From contig NZ_JXSK01000003.1 in NCBI RefSeq assembly GCF_001083805.1, positions 62,001 to 126,000 on the forward strand: 64,000 nucleotides of DNA, in the 5' to 3' direction. The notes under the pieces were generated by a model, which worked only from the letters and a program-made list of their open reading frames with translations, was not told where the DNA came from and made no database searches. Positions 16,171 through 25,019 of the stretch are shown in pieces. Positions within the stretch are counted from its first letter, which is position 1. The number at the start of each line of letters is the position of its first letter. The DNA comes from Photorhabdus luminescens subsp. luminescens. GTDB taxonomy: Bacteria; Pseudomonadota; Gammaproteobacteria; Enterobacterales; Enterobacteriaceae. The position numbers and the translations under genes are program-made.

Positions 16171-19100
16171 CTAACACCTTGTAGTTTTAACGTTTTTGCT
16201 CCACGTTACTTTTACTCTTGGATCATTTAATTGTTCCACTTGTGCATATCTTGCTGGACCAATTCCATCCAAATGAAGGTCTACATGCATTTTTCCAGCT
16301 ATATCGTCTGGTACATTTATCTGCACAACTTGGAACGTACTTCCTCCATGACCCATTTTATTGCCCCACGTAACCGCATTTTTGTAAGACTCAGCAAACC
16401 ATTTGCCTTCCATAGTTCCTTGTCCTGCGGCCCATTTGCCTGTTTCCACCAATTGGTTATATTCAGAGAGATTCATCCCTCTATATAACATCATCAACCC
16501 AAGGGGATCGATCCACGTCATCGGATTGGGGGCATATTGATATAAGTTCAGGCCCCCTGCCAGCCCTAGCGGATCAGGCGTTATAAACCGGCCAATTTCC
16601 GGCGCATAATACCGATACGTATTAAAATGCAGCCCCGTCTCTTTGTCAAAATATTGACCGGCATAACGCAGGTTTTGCCTGAAATTATAGCTTGTCGATG
16701 ACAGGGCCGGATCGGTGAAGTAAGCCAGCGGCGGGCCATCCAGTTCACCAAAAATGTGATATTTTCCCGCCCACGCAATTTTCCCGTCCTCGTCCGTGAC
16801 TTCCAGCGGCGCGCCGTTGATATCAGTGTGGTACCAGAAGTAATTGTGCCTGGCTCCCCGTGTGACGATGCTGGCCAGCGGGGTGTAGCTGTCATGAGAT
16901 TCATAGCAGTAGGTCTGTGTTTCGCCACTTTTCGTGTCACGCTCCTGCAACAGCCGCAGACCATGCCAGACAAAATCAGTTTGTTCATAACGCGCCAGTC
17001 CATCAATCCCGATTTTTACCCCCTTGCGGATACGCCGCCCAAGGGCATCATAGTGATAACGTGCCGTTGTGTTGCCGATTTTCGCCACCGTCAGGCGGTT
17101 GTCGCCATCATAGCAGTAATCCTGGGTTCCCCGGCGGGTAATATTGCCGTGCGGGTCGTGCTCATAGCGCCATTCCCGCCAGTAGCTCAGACGGTCGCCC
17201 TGCGGCGTCACCGCTTTAGGGACCCCCTGCTCTTCCGCCTCCTGTTCCAATATCGACTGCGGTTGATCCAGCAGGTTATCCGCCCGGTCATACCACAACA
17301 TATCCTCATAAGCGCAGCCCTGACGCGTCACTTTTTTCAGGCGACTTTCAGAGTCATAAAGATAGTCAACTATGCCCCGGTAATGATCTTCCATCATCTG
17401 CAATTCGTCCTGAGGGCCGTAGACCCACGCCCGCCACGGCTTGCCCTCGCTGAGATAGGGCAGGGGCTCGGCATCGGCCTGTTTCAGCGGCAGGCTGTAC
17501 TGGTGGATACAGCGACCCAGCGGATCATAATCGCGCAGCTGGAACAGTTTGCCCTGCGTGCGGCGGGTTTCACGATGCAGCCGGTCGCGCTCAAATTCAG
17601 TGAGGAGTATCTGTTCATGCCGGATCGCACTCAGGTGACCGGAGCCGTAGTAGAGCCAGCTTAAGGTGCCGCCCTGCGGCAGCGTGAGGGCGGTCAGGTT
17701 ATCCAGTTCGTCATAGCTGAACTGGAGGACGTCGTCGCCGTTCTGCTCGCGAATAACCCGCCCCAATGCGTCATAGTCAAAACGCACGGTGTTGGGCTCT
17801 ATTCCCAGTAGTTTGCCGTTGTCGTTCGGTTCACGGCTAGCCTCCAGCAGCCTGCCCATGCTGTCCCACCGGTACCGGTAAGTGTCTGTGTAAGTTTCCC
17901 GCCGGATCAGCCGACCGGCAGCATCATAATGCTGGTGTACCTGCCGTTCCGGGTACTGGAACACGCGGTCGCCCATGCGCCGTTCGGTGCTTAATAAGCC
18001 CGCCGCGTTGTATTCGTACCGGATGAGGGTGTCGTCAGGACGGATTTCTTCGATTAAGCGCCCTTCGGCATCACGGTTCAGCCGATAGCGGTCATCGTTG
18101 GCGTTGTCGATCTGTATCAGATGGCCCTCGGGACTGTACTGATAGCGAATTTGACGTTGTAAACGGTCCGTCGCACAGACCACCTGACCTAATGCATTGT
18201 ATTCCCAGGCGCGGGGCGCATTCTCATTGCGCTGGCGATGGGTTAGCTGACCCGCGCTGTCCCAGGCCAGGTGTTCTGTGGAATCGTCAGGATAGGTGAT
18301 GAGGATTAACCGGCCGCTATCGTTATAGTCATAACGGGTCGTTTCCATCAGCGCGTTGGTAAAGCGGCTCAGTCGGTTCTCATCGTCGTAACGCCATGTG
18401 CTGCTTTGCCCGGAACAGTCGGTGTGGCGCGTCAACTGCCCCTGACCATTCCACGTAAAATGGCTTTCCCCGCCTTTGGCATCAGTCACTTTGTAAGGAC
18501 GCGCCGTATTATCAAAGACGTAGTGATAACGGGTAGTTTGCTTCAGCGGCGAGGTTTCACTGATCAGCCGCCCAAATTCATCGTAAGCCAGCGCCGTCTC
18601 GGTGCCATCCGGCCAGAAGATAACAGTGAGCCGGTCGGTATCATTCTGGTACTGCCAGCCGGTCTGGTTGCCGTTGGCATCGGTGAAGCTCAGCTGACGG
18701 CCGTGCTTGTCCCATTCACTCAGACGGGTATGCCCGTCCGCATCTTTGTAGCCGTTCGGCAGGCCAAATTCATCCCACAGGATATGGTGCTCCGTGCCGT
18801 TGCGGTCGAGGCAGTGGATAATGTGGCGCGCGTCGTTGAGATGCCAAACCGTGCGGGTGCCGTCGTGCCAGTGCGCCGTGCGGGTGAGGTTTTCATCGTC
18901 GTATTCCAGCCGGTAGCCCGCACCCTCGCTGGTTTGCTGGGCAATGACCCGCCACAGCCCTTCGGCTGTCTGTGCCCACTGGTAATCACAGCGCAACCCC
19001 CGTCTGTCCTGATGCCATGCCATCACGCCCTGTTTCGTCCAGCCGAACTGACGCTGGAGAAGGTCATTGCGATGGCTGACCCCCGTCAGTTGGGCGTGCT

Positions 19101-20406
19101 CATTATAATGGTAACGGCAAAGCTGAATACGAGGGCCGTCGTGCAGTTCGCGCCAGACGGCGGTAAGGCGGGAGACAGGTTGGTTATCGTTTTCCATCAT
19201 GACGTAATCGCAGTGCAGGTTCAAACCGCCATGACCCGTGATGCTGACCATCCGGTTCTGCTCATTATAATGAAAACGCTGTTCGTTACCGACATTATTG
19301 CGGATGTGGCTCAGGCGGCTGAGGCCGTCATTATCAAAAGCCGTATAGTGATAAACTAATTCGCCTGCATCACGAATTTCCCATTTGCCCTCTTCCGTGT
19401 GTATCAGGTCGCTTTGAGCCTCAGGGCAAAAACAGCGATGACCTGCCGGCACGTCAGGAAAGGGCACGGTATCCCCGGCAGGGGAACGCCAGAGCAAGCC
19501 GCCTTCCACGCGCGTGAGATGGCTCTCCCAGAACAGGCTCCAGCCCCGACCCAGTACGCTGTCATACTGATAACGGCTCAGGTAACTACGCTGCCAGTAG
19601 AGCGGTAATTCAGCATCAAAAACGAAGTCCAGCTCATCCTCATCGTTCAGGAATTTCTGACCGGCCATGACTTCCACCGGGTTCGTCAGAATACCCGCGA
19701 CAGGCGCAGCCACGGCAAGCGCCCCCAGCCGGCAGGCGATTTTGCGGATTTTAGCCGCGCCCGGTATCTTGTTAAACAGCGTCTGCAATGCGCCGGGGCC
19801 TTTGGCTGCCGCGCCGCCGAAACTGATTAACCCGGCTGCAAACATGGTTAAATCGGAAACGGTATACGCCCATTGGGGGATTTCCGGCACAATCTTTGCT
19901 GTCTGCGCCGTCCCGCCGCCGATGAAGACATTCGACGAACCGGTCATGACCGCTGCGTCACAGACCGTTTTGTCTCCGACCCGCACCGCAGGATAGCCAT
20001 TGATGAAAACGGAAGCAGAGCCTTCCGCCATCTGGCGCAGGCCATTCTCTTTACTGCACTCTACCTGGCTGCGTGTCGCGATAGCAGCGGGTTGGTTGTT
20101 GATAAAGACATTGGGGGAGCCTCGCGTGATTTCCCCGCAGGGACTTCGCGACGAGGCCCCCTTAGAGACGCAGGCGTCACGCGCCATGTCGCCTAAATAT
20201 CCCGCCGCCATGCCCACCGCAATAGCGGCGCCAATCAGCAAAACGCCTACCCCGAGACAGGATGTAGCTAATCCGGCGATAAAGAGAGCCCCCGACAGCA
20301 TTCCCCCGGCAGCGGAAATTAATGAACCGATGACGGCGCCCGCAACCAATCCCGCCATGACGCTGGAATGGCCTATCGTGTCCCCAACTCGCGCGGCTTC
20401 TGGCAT
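16171..20406 (-). CDS. PAAR-domain Rhs effector of the type VI secretion system
   Basis: A 1411-residue contact-dependent toxin. Residues 1-75 hold a glycine-rich hydrophobic pre-PAAR region recognised by Eag chaperones (MPEAARVGDTIGHSSVMAG and two membrane segments). Residues 85-180 are a PAAR domain (GSPNVFINNQPAA, VRVGDKTVCDAAVMTGSSNVFIGG) that caps the VgrG spike. Then come DUF6531 (about 240-310), many YD/RHS repeats that form the toxin-enclosing shell, and the cleavage core ending PDPLGLAGGLNLYQY...WIDPLGL. The tip, residues 1305-1411 (LYRGMNLSEY, KWFAESYKNAVTWGNK, ARYAQVEQLND), looks like an ADP-ribosyltransferase-type fold, which is inference. The eag gene precedes it and the immunity gene follows. 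No vgrG or structural T6SS gene is in the window. Confidence 0.93.
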   Translation of the reverse strand: MPEAARVGDTIGHSSVMAGLVAGAVIGSLISAAGGMLSGALFIAGLATSCLGVGVLLIGAAIAVGMAAGYLGDMARDACVSKGASSRSPCGEITRGSPNVFINNQPAAIATRSQVECSKENGLRQMAEGSASVFINGYPAVRVGDKTVCDAAVMTGSSNVFIGGGTAQTAKIVPEIPQWAYTVSDLTMFAAGLISFGGAAAKGPGALQTLFNKIPGAAKIRKIACRLGALAVAAPVAGILTNPVEVMAGQKFLNDEDELDFVFDAELPLYWQRSYLSRYQYDSVLGRGWSLFWESHLTRVEGGLLWRSPAGDTVPFPDVPAGHRCFCPEAQSDLIHTEEGKWEIRDAGELVYHYTAFDNDGLSRLSHIRNNVGNEQRFHYNEQNRMVSITGHGGLNLHCDYVMMENDNQPVSRLTAVWRELHDGPRIQLCRYHYNEHAQLTGVSHRNDLLQRQFGWTKQGVMAWHQDRRGLRCDYQWAQTAEGLWRVIAQQTSEGAGYRLEYDDENLTRTAHWHDGTRTVWHLNDARHIIHCLDRNGTEHHILWDEFGLPNGYKDADGHTRLSEWDKHGRQLSFTDANGNQTGWQYQNDTDRLTVIFWPDGTETALAYDEFGRLISETSPLKQTTRYHYVFDNTARPYKVTDAKGGESHFTWNGQGQLTRHTDCSGQSSTWRYDDENRLSRFTNALMETTRYDYNDSGRLILITYPDDSTEHLAWDSAGQLTHRQRNENAPRAWEYNALGQVVCATDRLQRQIRYQYSPEGHLIQIDNANDDRYRLNRDAEGRLIEEIRPDDTLIRYEYNAAGLLSTERRMGDRVFQYPERQVHQHYDAAGRLIRRETYTDTYRYRWDSMGRLLEASREPNDNGKLLGIEPNTVRFDYDALGRVIREQNGDDVLQFSYDELDNLTALTLPQGGTLSWLYYGSGHLSAIRHEQILLTEFERDRLHRETRRTQGKLFQLRDYDPLGRCIHQYSLPLKQADAEPLPYLSEGKPWRAWVYGPQDELQMMEDHYRGIVDYLYDSESRLKKVTRQGCAYEDMLWYDRADNLLDQPQSILEQEAEEQGVPKAVTPQGDRLSYWREWRYEHDPHGNITRRGTQDYCYDGDNRLTVAKIGNTTARYHYDALGRRIRKGVKIGIDGLARYEQTDFVWHGLRLLQERDTKSGETQTYCYESHDSYTPLASIVTRGARHNYFWYHTDINGAPLEVTDEDGKIAWAGKYHIFGELDGPPLAYFTDPALSSTSYNFRQNLRYAGQYFDKETGLHFNTYRYYAPEIGRFITPDPLGLAGGLNLYQYAPNPMTWIDPLGLMMLYRGMNLSEYNQLVETGKWAAGQGTMEGKWFAESYKNAVTWGNKMGHGGSTFQVVQINVPDDIAGKMHVDLHLDGIGPARYAQVEQLNDPRVKVTWSKNVKTTRC
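16501..16681. repeat. Rhs core-end repeat, copy in intact rhs
   Basis: Near-identical partner of 15562-15740. It encodes the conserved segment immediately before the variable toxin tip. Confidence 0.85.
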
Positions 20407-20418
20407 AACGTCTCCTCC

Positions 20419-20844
20419 CTAGAATTGGAAACTTTTCAGGCAGTCATCCAGCCACTGCCGTTGAGCATCGGTGAACGCCTGCTGGGATGACAGAGTGAAA
20501 ATCAGCGCTTTTTTCTCATTCAGCAGAAATACCGCCTGATATTGATAAACTTGCTGCCCCTTTTTGGGCCGATAACGGGAAAGCAGCGCCATGCCTTGCA
20601 GCCGGTTATCGCCCAGCGTTGCGGGTTTTTCTTCCAATAATTGCCAGTTGCGCAGACCATTTTTCAGCAGATCTTTTTGGCGGGTGAGGTAACTGGGGAG
20701 ATCTTCGCCTTCAACCAGCTTATCACGCGCGATATTTAGCGCGGGCGCATCGGGCGCGATGAGGATGTTTACCGTCTGTTCCTGATAGCCTGCGGGTAAC
20801 AGAATGCTGCCTTCAGTGAACCGACAACGTGCTTGATTATCCAT
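20419..20844 (-). CDS. Eag-type chaperone of Rhs effector (DUF1795)
   Basis: A 141-residue cytoplasmic protein of the DUF1795/DcrB-like EagR family. Typical features are the N-terminal EGSILLPAGYQEQTVNIL, the central WQLLEEKPATLGDNRLQGMALLSRYRPKKGQQVYQYQAVFLL and the C-terminal LDDCLKSFQF. EagR proteins hold the hydrophobic pre-PAAR helices of Rhs effectors and help to load them on VgrG. The gene ends 12 bases before rhs, consistent with co-translation. Confidence 0.88.
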   Translation of the reverse strand: MDNQARCRFTEGSILLPAGYQEQTVNILIAPDAPALNIARDKLVEGEDLPSYLTRQKDLLKNGLRNWQLLEEKPATLGDNRLQGMALLSRYRPKKGQQVYQYQAVFLLNEKKALIFTLSSQQAFTDAQRQWLDDCLKSFQF

Positions 20845-21158
20845 CTATTTTTACCTCCATCATCACCATAGTATTATTAGCTAAAACCACCATGATTAAG
20901 TATTCTCGTATAAATGAATATCCTTAACTGAAAATGTCAAAGTTATTACTTTCTGTTAATCAACAAGCTAATTCTTGAACAAAAATCTATCAATCTTTGT
21001 ACCATGTCAATAAAGATAAAACAAACTAAATAGTTCTATAGTCATTGACCATTAACAGTCATCTTTAATTAAACAATTCTCACGCTTAATGTTTATTCTG
21101 ATCGCTAAAGGATAAGCGCACAGAGACTTAATTATTTCCCGATATTGGTGATTTCACC

Positions 21159-21275
21159 CCATGTTGACAAAATACAAGGCGAAAAGCTCAGAATGAGTCA
21201 AATAACATTACTATTCGCCTCATTTGGTGAGTAGAATAGAAGCCTTATTTGACTCACGGGTGACGCAAATGTGGA
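21159..21275 (+). repeat. Duplicate fic leader without a fic gene
   Basis: Copy of 12953-13068 that includes the full 63-nt palindrome (21194-21256), the ribosome binding site and ATGTGGA, then stops matching. Reading from the ATG gives only M-W-S-Y before a stop. Confidence 0.8.
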
Positions 21276-21284
21276 GCTATTGAT

Positions 21285-21360
21285 GTGATTCAGTATTTAA
21301 CATGGTTTATAAGATCTGCAATTTGCGGCAGTTATTGCCGTGTATTTTCATTTTTATAAA
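21285..21360 (-). repeat. Duplicate abiE operator and start codon
   Basis: On the minus strand this repeats the abiE leader (compare 22840-22980), including the operator-like palindrome GCGGCAGTTATTGCCGTG (21325-21342) and ATGTTAAATACTGAA (ATG at 21303). After that the frame reads only S-H-Q-stop. It is the stump of a second abiEi gene. Confidence 0.75.
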
Positions 21361-21414
21361 CCTTTGTGTTGCTTTTGAAGGAATGAGCTTTCTTTGTACT
21401 TTGTAAGCAGTGAA

Positions 21415-22062
21415 TCACAGTTTCGGTGATTTGATACAACACCACTCCACCAGTAAACATGGGTTTTGAATGTCAGGACGGTTATGACTCACCATGTAGA
21501 CGATCAGAGCCTTGCGAAGATCATCAGTAAAGCCCTCGTTATCCAGCAACCATTTCACATCGAACAAATCCCTAGGATGTTGCCTATCCAGTGCAGCGCA
21601 GATTTTTCCGGCATAGAGATCAGCATGGGAAACGATTTGGATTTCGGCGTAGCCAAATTCATCTTCCACAACCTCGCAGACTGTCATTACCCTCGGTTCA
21701 AACACAGTGCCACGCAAGACCGGTGACAACTCAATTTTTATTTGAACGCCTGCTCTTCCTACAATCAACCGCAAGGCATCGTCTTTATCCCGGAAAGATT
21801 CGATAATTTCCGCGTCTGTCATCGCAGTTCGAATGGCAACCGCAATCTTACTCAGAGCAATTTTGATCGCCGTTAAGGCTTCTGCACGTTGCAGCATCGG
21901 TAAAAATACCAGATCAATATCAACCGACAATCGAGGCAAGTTGCGAACGAACAAATTGATAGCCGTACCGCCTTTCAAAGCAAAACACTCCTGTTCAGCG
22001 ACAAAAGGCAGCAGTTGCAGTAACAACTGAACTTGTCGGTAATAAATACTGTTACGATCCAT
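21415..22062 (-). pseudogene. AbiEii-type nucleotidyltransferase toxin, C-terminally truncated
   Basis: A 215-residue member of the AbiEii/DUF1814 type IV toxin family. The nucleotidyltransferase signature GGTAIN...SVDIDL is at about 32-52, and the second core block ADLYAGKICAALDRQHPRDLFDVKWL at about 147-172. Family members are usually near 280-300 residues; here homology appears to stop after VSHNRP and a 20-residue unrelated tail follows. Known AbiEii toxins transfer nucleotides to targets such as tRNA. The N-terminal catalytic part is intact, so residual activity cannot be excluded. It lies 9 bases after its antitoxin gene. Confidence 0.65.
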
Positions 22063-22071
22063 AGCCTCTCC

Positions 22072-22845
22072 CTACATATCCTTGGGCACCGTGATGAGCC
22101 AAGTATTATCCAACCGCCCTTTAGTAGTAATAACTCGTTTACCAGCCCCTAAGTTGTACTTCCGAGGCTCCAGCTTTTTAAACCAAGCGTGCTGATGCTT
22201 TTCTGCTAACCAGAGGAAGAGCCGCTTTACCTTGATACTGGAGCAGGCCAGCAGCAAAGCATCAAGTTTGCGCGGCGACAAATTGTATAATCCCTGCATC
22301 AGATGTTCGGCATGTTCAAAACTGACGGCTTTGGGTACATCCCCCAAAACTTCGAAGATAGCCCTTTCCGGGCAGGAGAACTGGAGCGCAGGCATTCCCT
22401 CCCGCCATTGTTCCTGCCTAAGCCAAGTTGGGTCAGCTATCAGATTTTCCGGCCATAACGCTTGGGTCCGGTGTCCTTTAAAATACACATCCAAAGGTAC
22501 TCTGGTCAGCCAGCGAGGTAACGGCTCACTAGAATACAAGTGAACTGTTCGGATATGAGAGCGGGTGACGTAGTGAGCTAACCCGGCTATCTCCAACGCG
22601 GTTAGCCCACCGAGGTGAATAGGTGTTTCAGACATACGCTGCAATGAAGCAACAACACCTTGCCAGTTTAGGTGGCAACTGAATTGGCTAAACACACCAG
22701 CAGCAAGGGGAAGAAGTGTTTTACTACGCACAGCGTTGTCCACAAAATGAAGGTTAAGTCCTTGAGCAACGAGCCATTGTTTGGTAGCCAGCATACCAAC
22801 AGGAAGTAATTCTTTAAGTTGTCGACGTGCTTCAGTATTTAACAT
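22072..22845 (-). CDS. AbiEi-type antitoxin
   Basis: A 257-residue type IV antitoxin. The N-terminal winged helix (about 10-70, KELLPVGMLATKQWLVAQGL) binds operator DNA; the rest (IHLGGLTALEIAGLAHYV, ALQFSCPERAIFEVLGDVP) is the AbiEi C-terminal domain. Antitoxins of this family repress their own promoter by binding inverted repeats, and two such repeats lie just upstream. The full gene is kept although its toxin partner is truncated. Confidence 0.85.
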   Translation of the reverse strand: MLNTEARRQLKELLPVGMLATKQWLVAQGLNLHFVDNAVRSKTLLPLAAGVFSQFSCHLNWQGVVASLQRMSETPIHLGGLTALEIAGLAHYVTRSHIRTVHLYSSEPLPRWLTRVPLDVYFKGHRTQALWPENLIADPTWLRQEQWREGMPALQFSCPERAIFEVLGDVPKAVSFEHAEHLMQGLYNLSPRKLDALLLACSSIKVKRLFLWLAEKHQHAWFKKLEPRKYNLGAGKRVITTKGRLDNTWLITVPKDM

Positions 22846-22866
22846 AGTTTATAAAATCTGTAATTT

Positions 22867-22958
22867 GCGGCGGTTATTGCCGTATATTTAATAGACTATA
22901 AACTAGCAGATTCTTTTGTGGTTTAGAATATCTATTTTTCACGGCAGTTATTGCCGTG
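22867..22958 (-). promoter_or_regulatory. AbiEi operator: two inverted repeats
   Basis: Two copies of a CGGC-N5/7-GCCG palindrome: 22867-22883 and the more perfect CACGGCA-GTTAT-TGCCGTG at 22940-22958. A third copy sits in the duplicated leader at 21325-21342. Spacing and placement fit the paired operators of AbiEi autoregulation. Confidence 0.6.
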
Positions 22959-23020
22959 TATCTTCGTTTTTATAAACCACTGCTTTCAATTTGGCACGAA
23001 AACGATTTAGCGTTGACAAT

Positions 23021-23055
23021 GGCCCCTTTCAGTCGAGGGGCCTTCCTTATTTTGA
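23021..23055. terminator. Possible terminator between abiE and aldehyde dehydrogenase genes
   Basis: Seven-base GC-rich arms (23021-23027, 23036-23042). The T-rich tail is on the plus strand, while the adjacent dehydrogenase gene ends here on the minus strand, so direction is unclear. Confidence 0.4.
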
Positions 23056-23068
23056 TCCGAATATCAAA

Positions 23069-24562
23069 TCAGTAACGAACCATCACGGATTTTAATTCAG
23101 TATAGTGCTCAATAAAGGCGCTACCGAATTCACGACCAATACCTGAGGATTTGGTACCACCAAATGGTAATGCCGGATCGAGGAATGTATGCATATTGAC
23201 CCAAACGGTCCCCGCTTCGATACGCGGGATCATGCGCATGGCTTTGCTGAGATCATTGGTCCACAAACTCGCCGCTAAACCAAATGGCGTGCTGTTCATC
23301 AATCCAATCAGCTCTTCCTCATCGTTATAGCTGAGGAAAGTCCCGACAGGACCAAATGTCTCTTCCTTCATCAATGAATCTTCAGAGCTGTTAGCACGAA
23401 TCACTGTTGGCGCCACAAAGAAACCCGGTCCGGCCAGAGCATGACCACCGTAAACAATCTCACTGCCTTCCTGACGAGCTTGCTCAAACAGGGACAGAAT
23501 CTTGTTATAGTGCGCTTTGTTTGCCAGCGGCCCCATTTCTGTTGATTCATCCAGAGGCGAGCCAATTTTCATTGCCGCGAGTCTTTCAGACAACAGTTTC
23601 AGCACGTCATCCATATGGCTTGCAGGAATATAAAAACGTTCCGCCGCCGCACAAATCTGCCCTTGATTGAGATAACCAGCCTCCAGAACGCCATCGACAA
23701 TTTTTTCAACCGACATATCCGCTAAAAACGCCGCGCCGTTCTTGCCTCCCAATTCCAGCGTGGCACGAGTCAATCCCTGCTCCATTGCTGATTTACCAAC
23801 AGCAATACCCGTTGGCACCGATCCGGTGAAAGTCACCTTGGCACATAACGGATGGCCTATCAGCGCAGGGCCAAGCACCGAACCAGAACCATTAATCACA
23901 TTAATGACACCATCAGGGATACCCGCTTCTTTGGCTAATTCAGCCACTCTGAGCATGGTCAATGGGGTGTATTCACTAGGTTTCAATACAATGGTACAAC
24001 CACAAGTCAGGGCAGCCGCCATTTTCCAGATGGCAATCATGATGGAGAAATTCCACGGAATAATCCCTACCACAACACCAATCGGTTCACGACGGGTAAA
24101 CGCCGTGTATTGCTCACCTTTAAAAGAGGGCAAGGAGACATTCAAGGTTTCACCGCTGATCTTACTTGACCATCCGGCAAAATAACGCAGGAACTGAGCG
24201 GAGGAATCAATTTCCAGCATTCGGGACAACTGGATGGTTTTACCAGAGCAGAGAGTTTCTAACTGCGCCAATTCTTCCCGATGGGCCAGTAATAGATCTG
24301 CCAGACGATTCAGGCAGTGACCGCGCTCCATCGGCGAAGTTTGGGCCCATACCCCATGAAATGCCGCCTGCGCCGCTTGCATAGCAGCATTGACTTCCGC
24401 TGCGCCGCCTTGATTAACCGTTGCAATGACTTCATCAGTCGTAGGGTTTATGACAGAAAATGTTTCACTCCCCTGACCAATGACTGATTGACCATTAATA
24501 TAATGTCCGTGATTATGCTGCAAAAAGGTTGTAACTGACTGTAATAAGTTAATATCACTCAT
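23069..24562 (-). CDS. NAD(P)-dependent aldehyde dehydrogenase (FeaB/PuuC-like)
   Basis: A 497-residue aldehyde dehydrogenase. Catalytic Cys304 is in NQGQICAAAERF and general base Glu270 in TLELGGKN. PWNFSIMIAIWK and LKPSEYTPLTMLR match the family, and overall it is most like E. coli phenylacetaldehyde dehydrogenase FeaB. It is the last gene of a minus-strand set with a cupin and an FAD amine oxidase, so it likely oxidises the aldehyde made by that oxidase to an acid. The amine may be a polyamine or aryl/alkyl amine; the sequence does not decide. Confidence 0.88.
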   Translation of the reverse strand: MSDINLLQSVTTFLQHNHGHYINGQSVIGQGSETFSVINPTTDEVIATVNQGGAAEVNAAMQAAQAAFHGVWAQTSPMERGHCLNRLADLLLAHREELAQLETLCSGKTIQLSRMLEIDSSAQFLRYFAGWSSKISGETLNVSLPSFKGEQYTAFTRREPIGVVVGIIPWNFSIMIAIWKMAAALTCGCTIVLKPSEYTPLTMLRVAELAKEAGIPDGVINVINGSGSVLGPALIGHPLCAKVTFTGSVPTGIAVGKSAMEQGLTRATLELGGKNGAAFLADMSVEKIVDGVLEAGYLNQGQICAAAERFYIPASHMDDVLKLLSERLAAMKIGSPLDESTEMGPLANKAHYNKILSLFEQARQEGSEIVYGGHALAGPGFFVAPTVIRANSSEDSLMKEETFGPVGTFLSYNDEEELIGLMNSTPFGLAASLWTNDLSKAMRMIPRIEAGTVWVNMHTFLDPALPFGGTKSSGIGREFGSAFIEHYTELKSVMVRY

Positions 24563-24590
24563 TATTTACCTCTATCAAATAAGTGTTTTT

Positions 24591-24956
24591 TTAACCTTTA
24601 CAAGCCAGATAATGCTTCACAAAACGGTCAACGGTGATTTCCCACAACACTTCGGTTCCTTTCGGCGCAAACCAGGAATCTCCAGGATGATATTCAATGG
24701 TTTCACCGCTCTTCACATCGGTCAATTTTACTGAACCTTCTGTAACGGTTGCATGCTCATCAAACTGATATACCATACTGAACTTGCCACGAGTACAGGC
24801 GAAAATCCCACAACTCAGGCTATCCGTTGGCTCACCAAACACCATTGCCATACTGGCCTGCGGCTCGCCTTCCAACACAGTCGCTCCCAGATTGCTTACG
24901 CTCCCAATATCCAATAATTCAGGCAGAGGTTTGTTCAATAAAAGTGATTTAATCAT
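24591..24956 (-). CDS. Cupin-domain protein
   Basis: A 121-residue single cupin of the cupin_3/DUF861 (EutQ-like) type: a beta barrel with FDEHATVTEGSVKLTD and GETIEYHPGDSWFAPKGTEVLWEI. Such proteins often sit between an FAD amine oxidase and an aldehyde dehydrogenase in amine-utilisation clusters, as here. The usual metal-binding His set is incomplete, so a binding or regulatory role is as likely as catalysis. It lies 28 bases before the dehydrogenase gene. Confidence 0.8.
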   Translation of the reverse strand: MIKSLLLNKPLPELLDIGSVSNLGATVLEGEPQASMAMVFGEPTDSLSCGIFACTRGKFSMVYQFDEHATVTEGSVKLTDVKSGETIEYHPGDSWFAPKGTEVLWEITVDRFVKHYLACKG

Positions 24957-25019
24957 GATGTTCTCGTTCCAAATAAAATAATTTATGAATTTTCAATGAA
25001 TACTACTGATATCAATAAA

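Larger units (their letters stand above)
20845..21414. other. Non-coding region built from leader remnants
   Basis: No gene. Left part (20845-21158) is plain AT-rich spacer. Right part fuses a copy of the fic leader (21159-21275) to a copy of the abiE operator and start codon (21290-21360). Confidence 0.75.

Noticed and set aside
16756-19359. Long plus-strand frames of 302 and 317 codons inside the Rhs gene
   Set aside because: They are antisense to the GC-richer YD-repeat coding sequence, have no ribosome binding site or recognisable domains, and the minus strand encodes an unmistakable Rhs protein.
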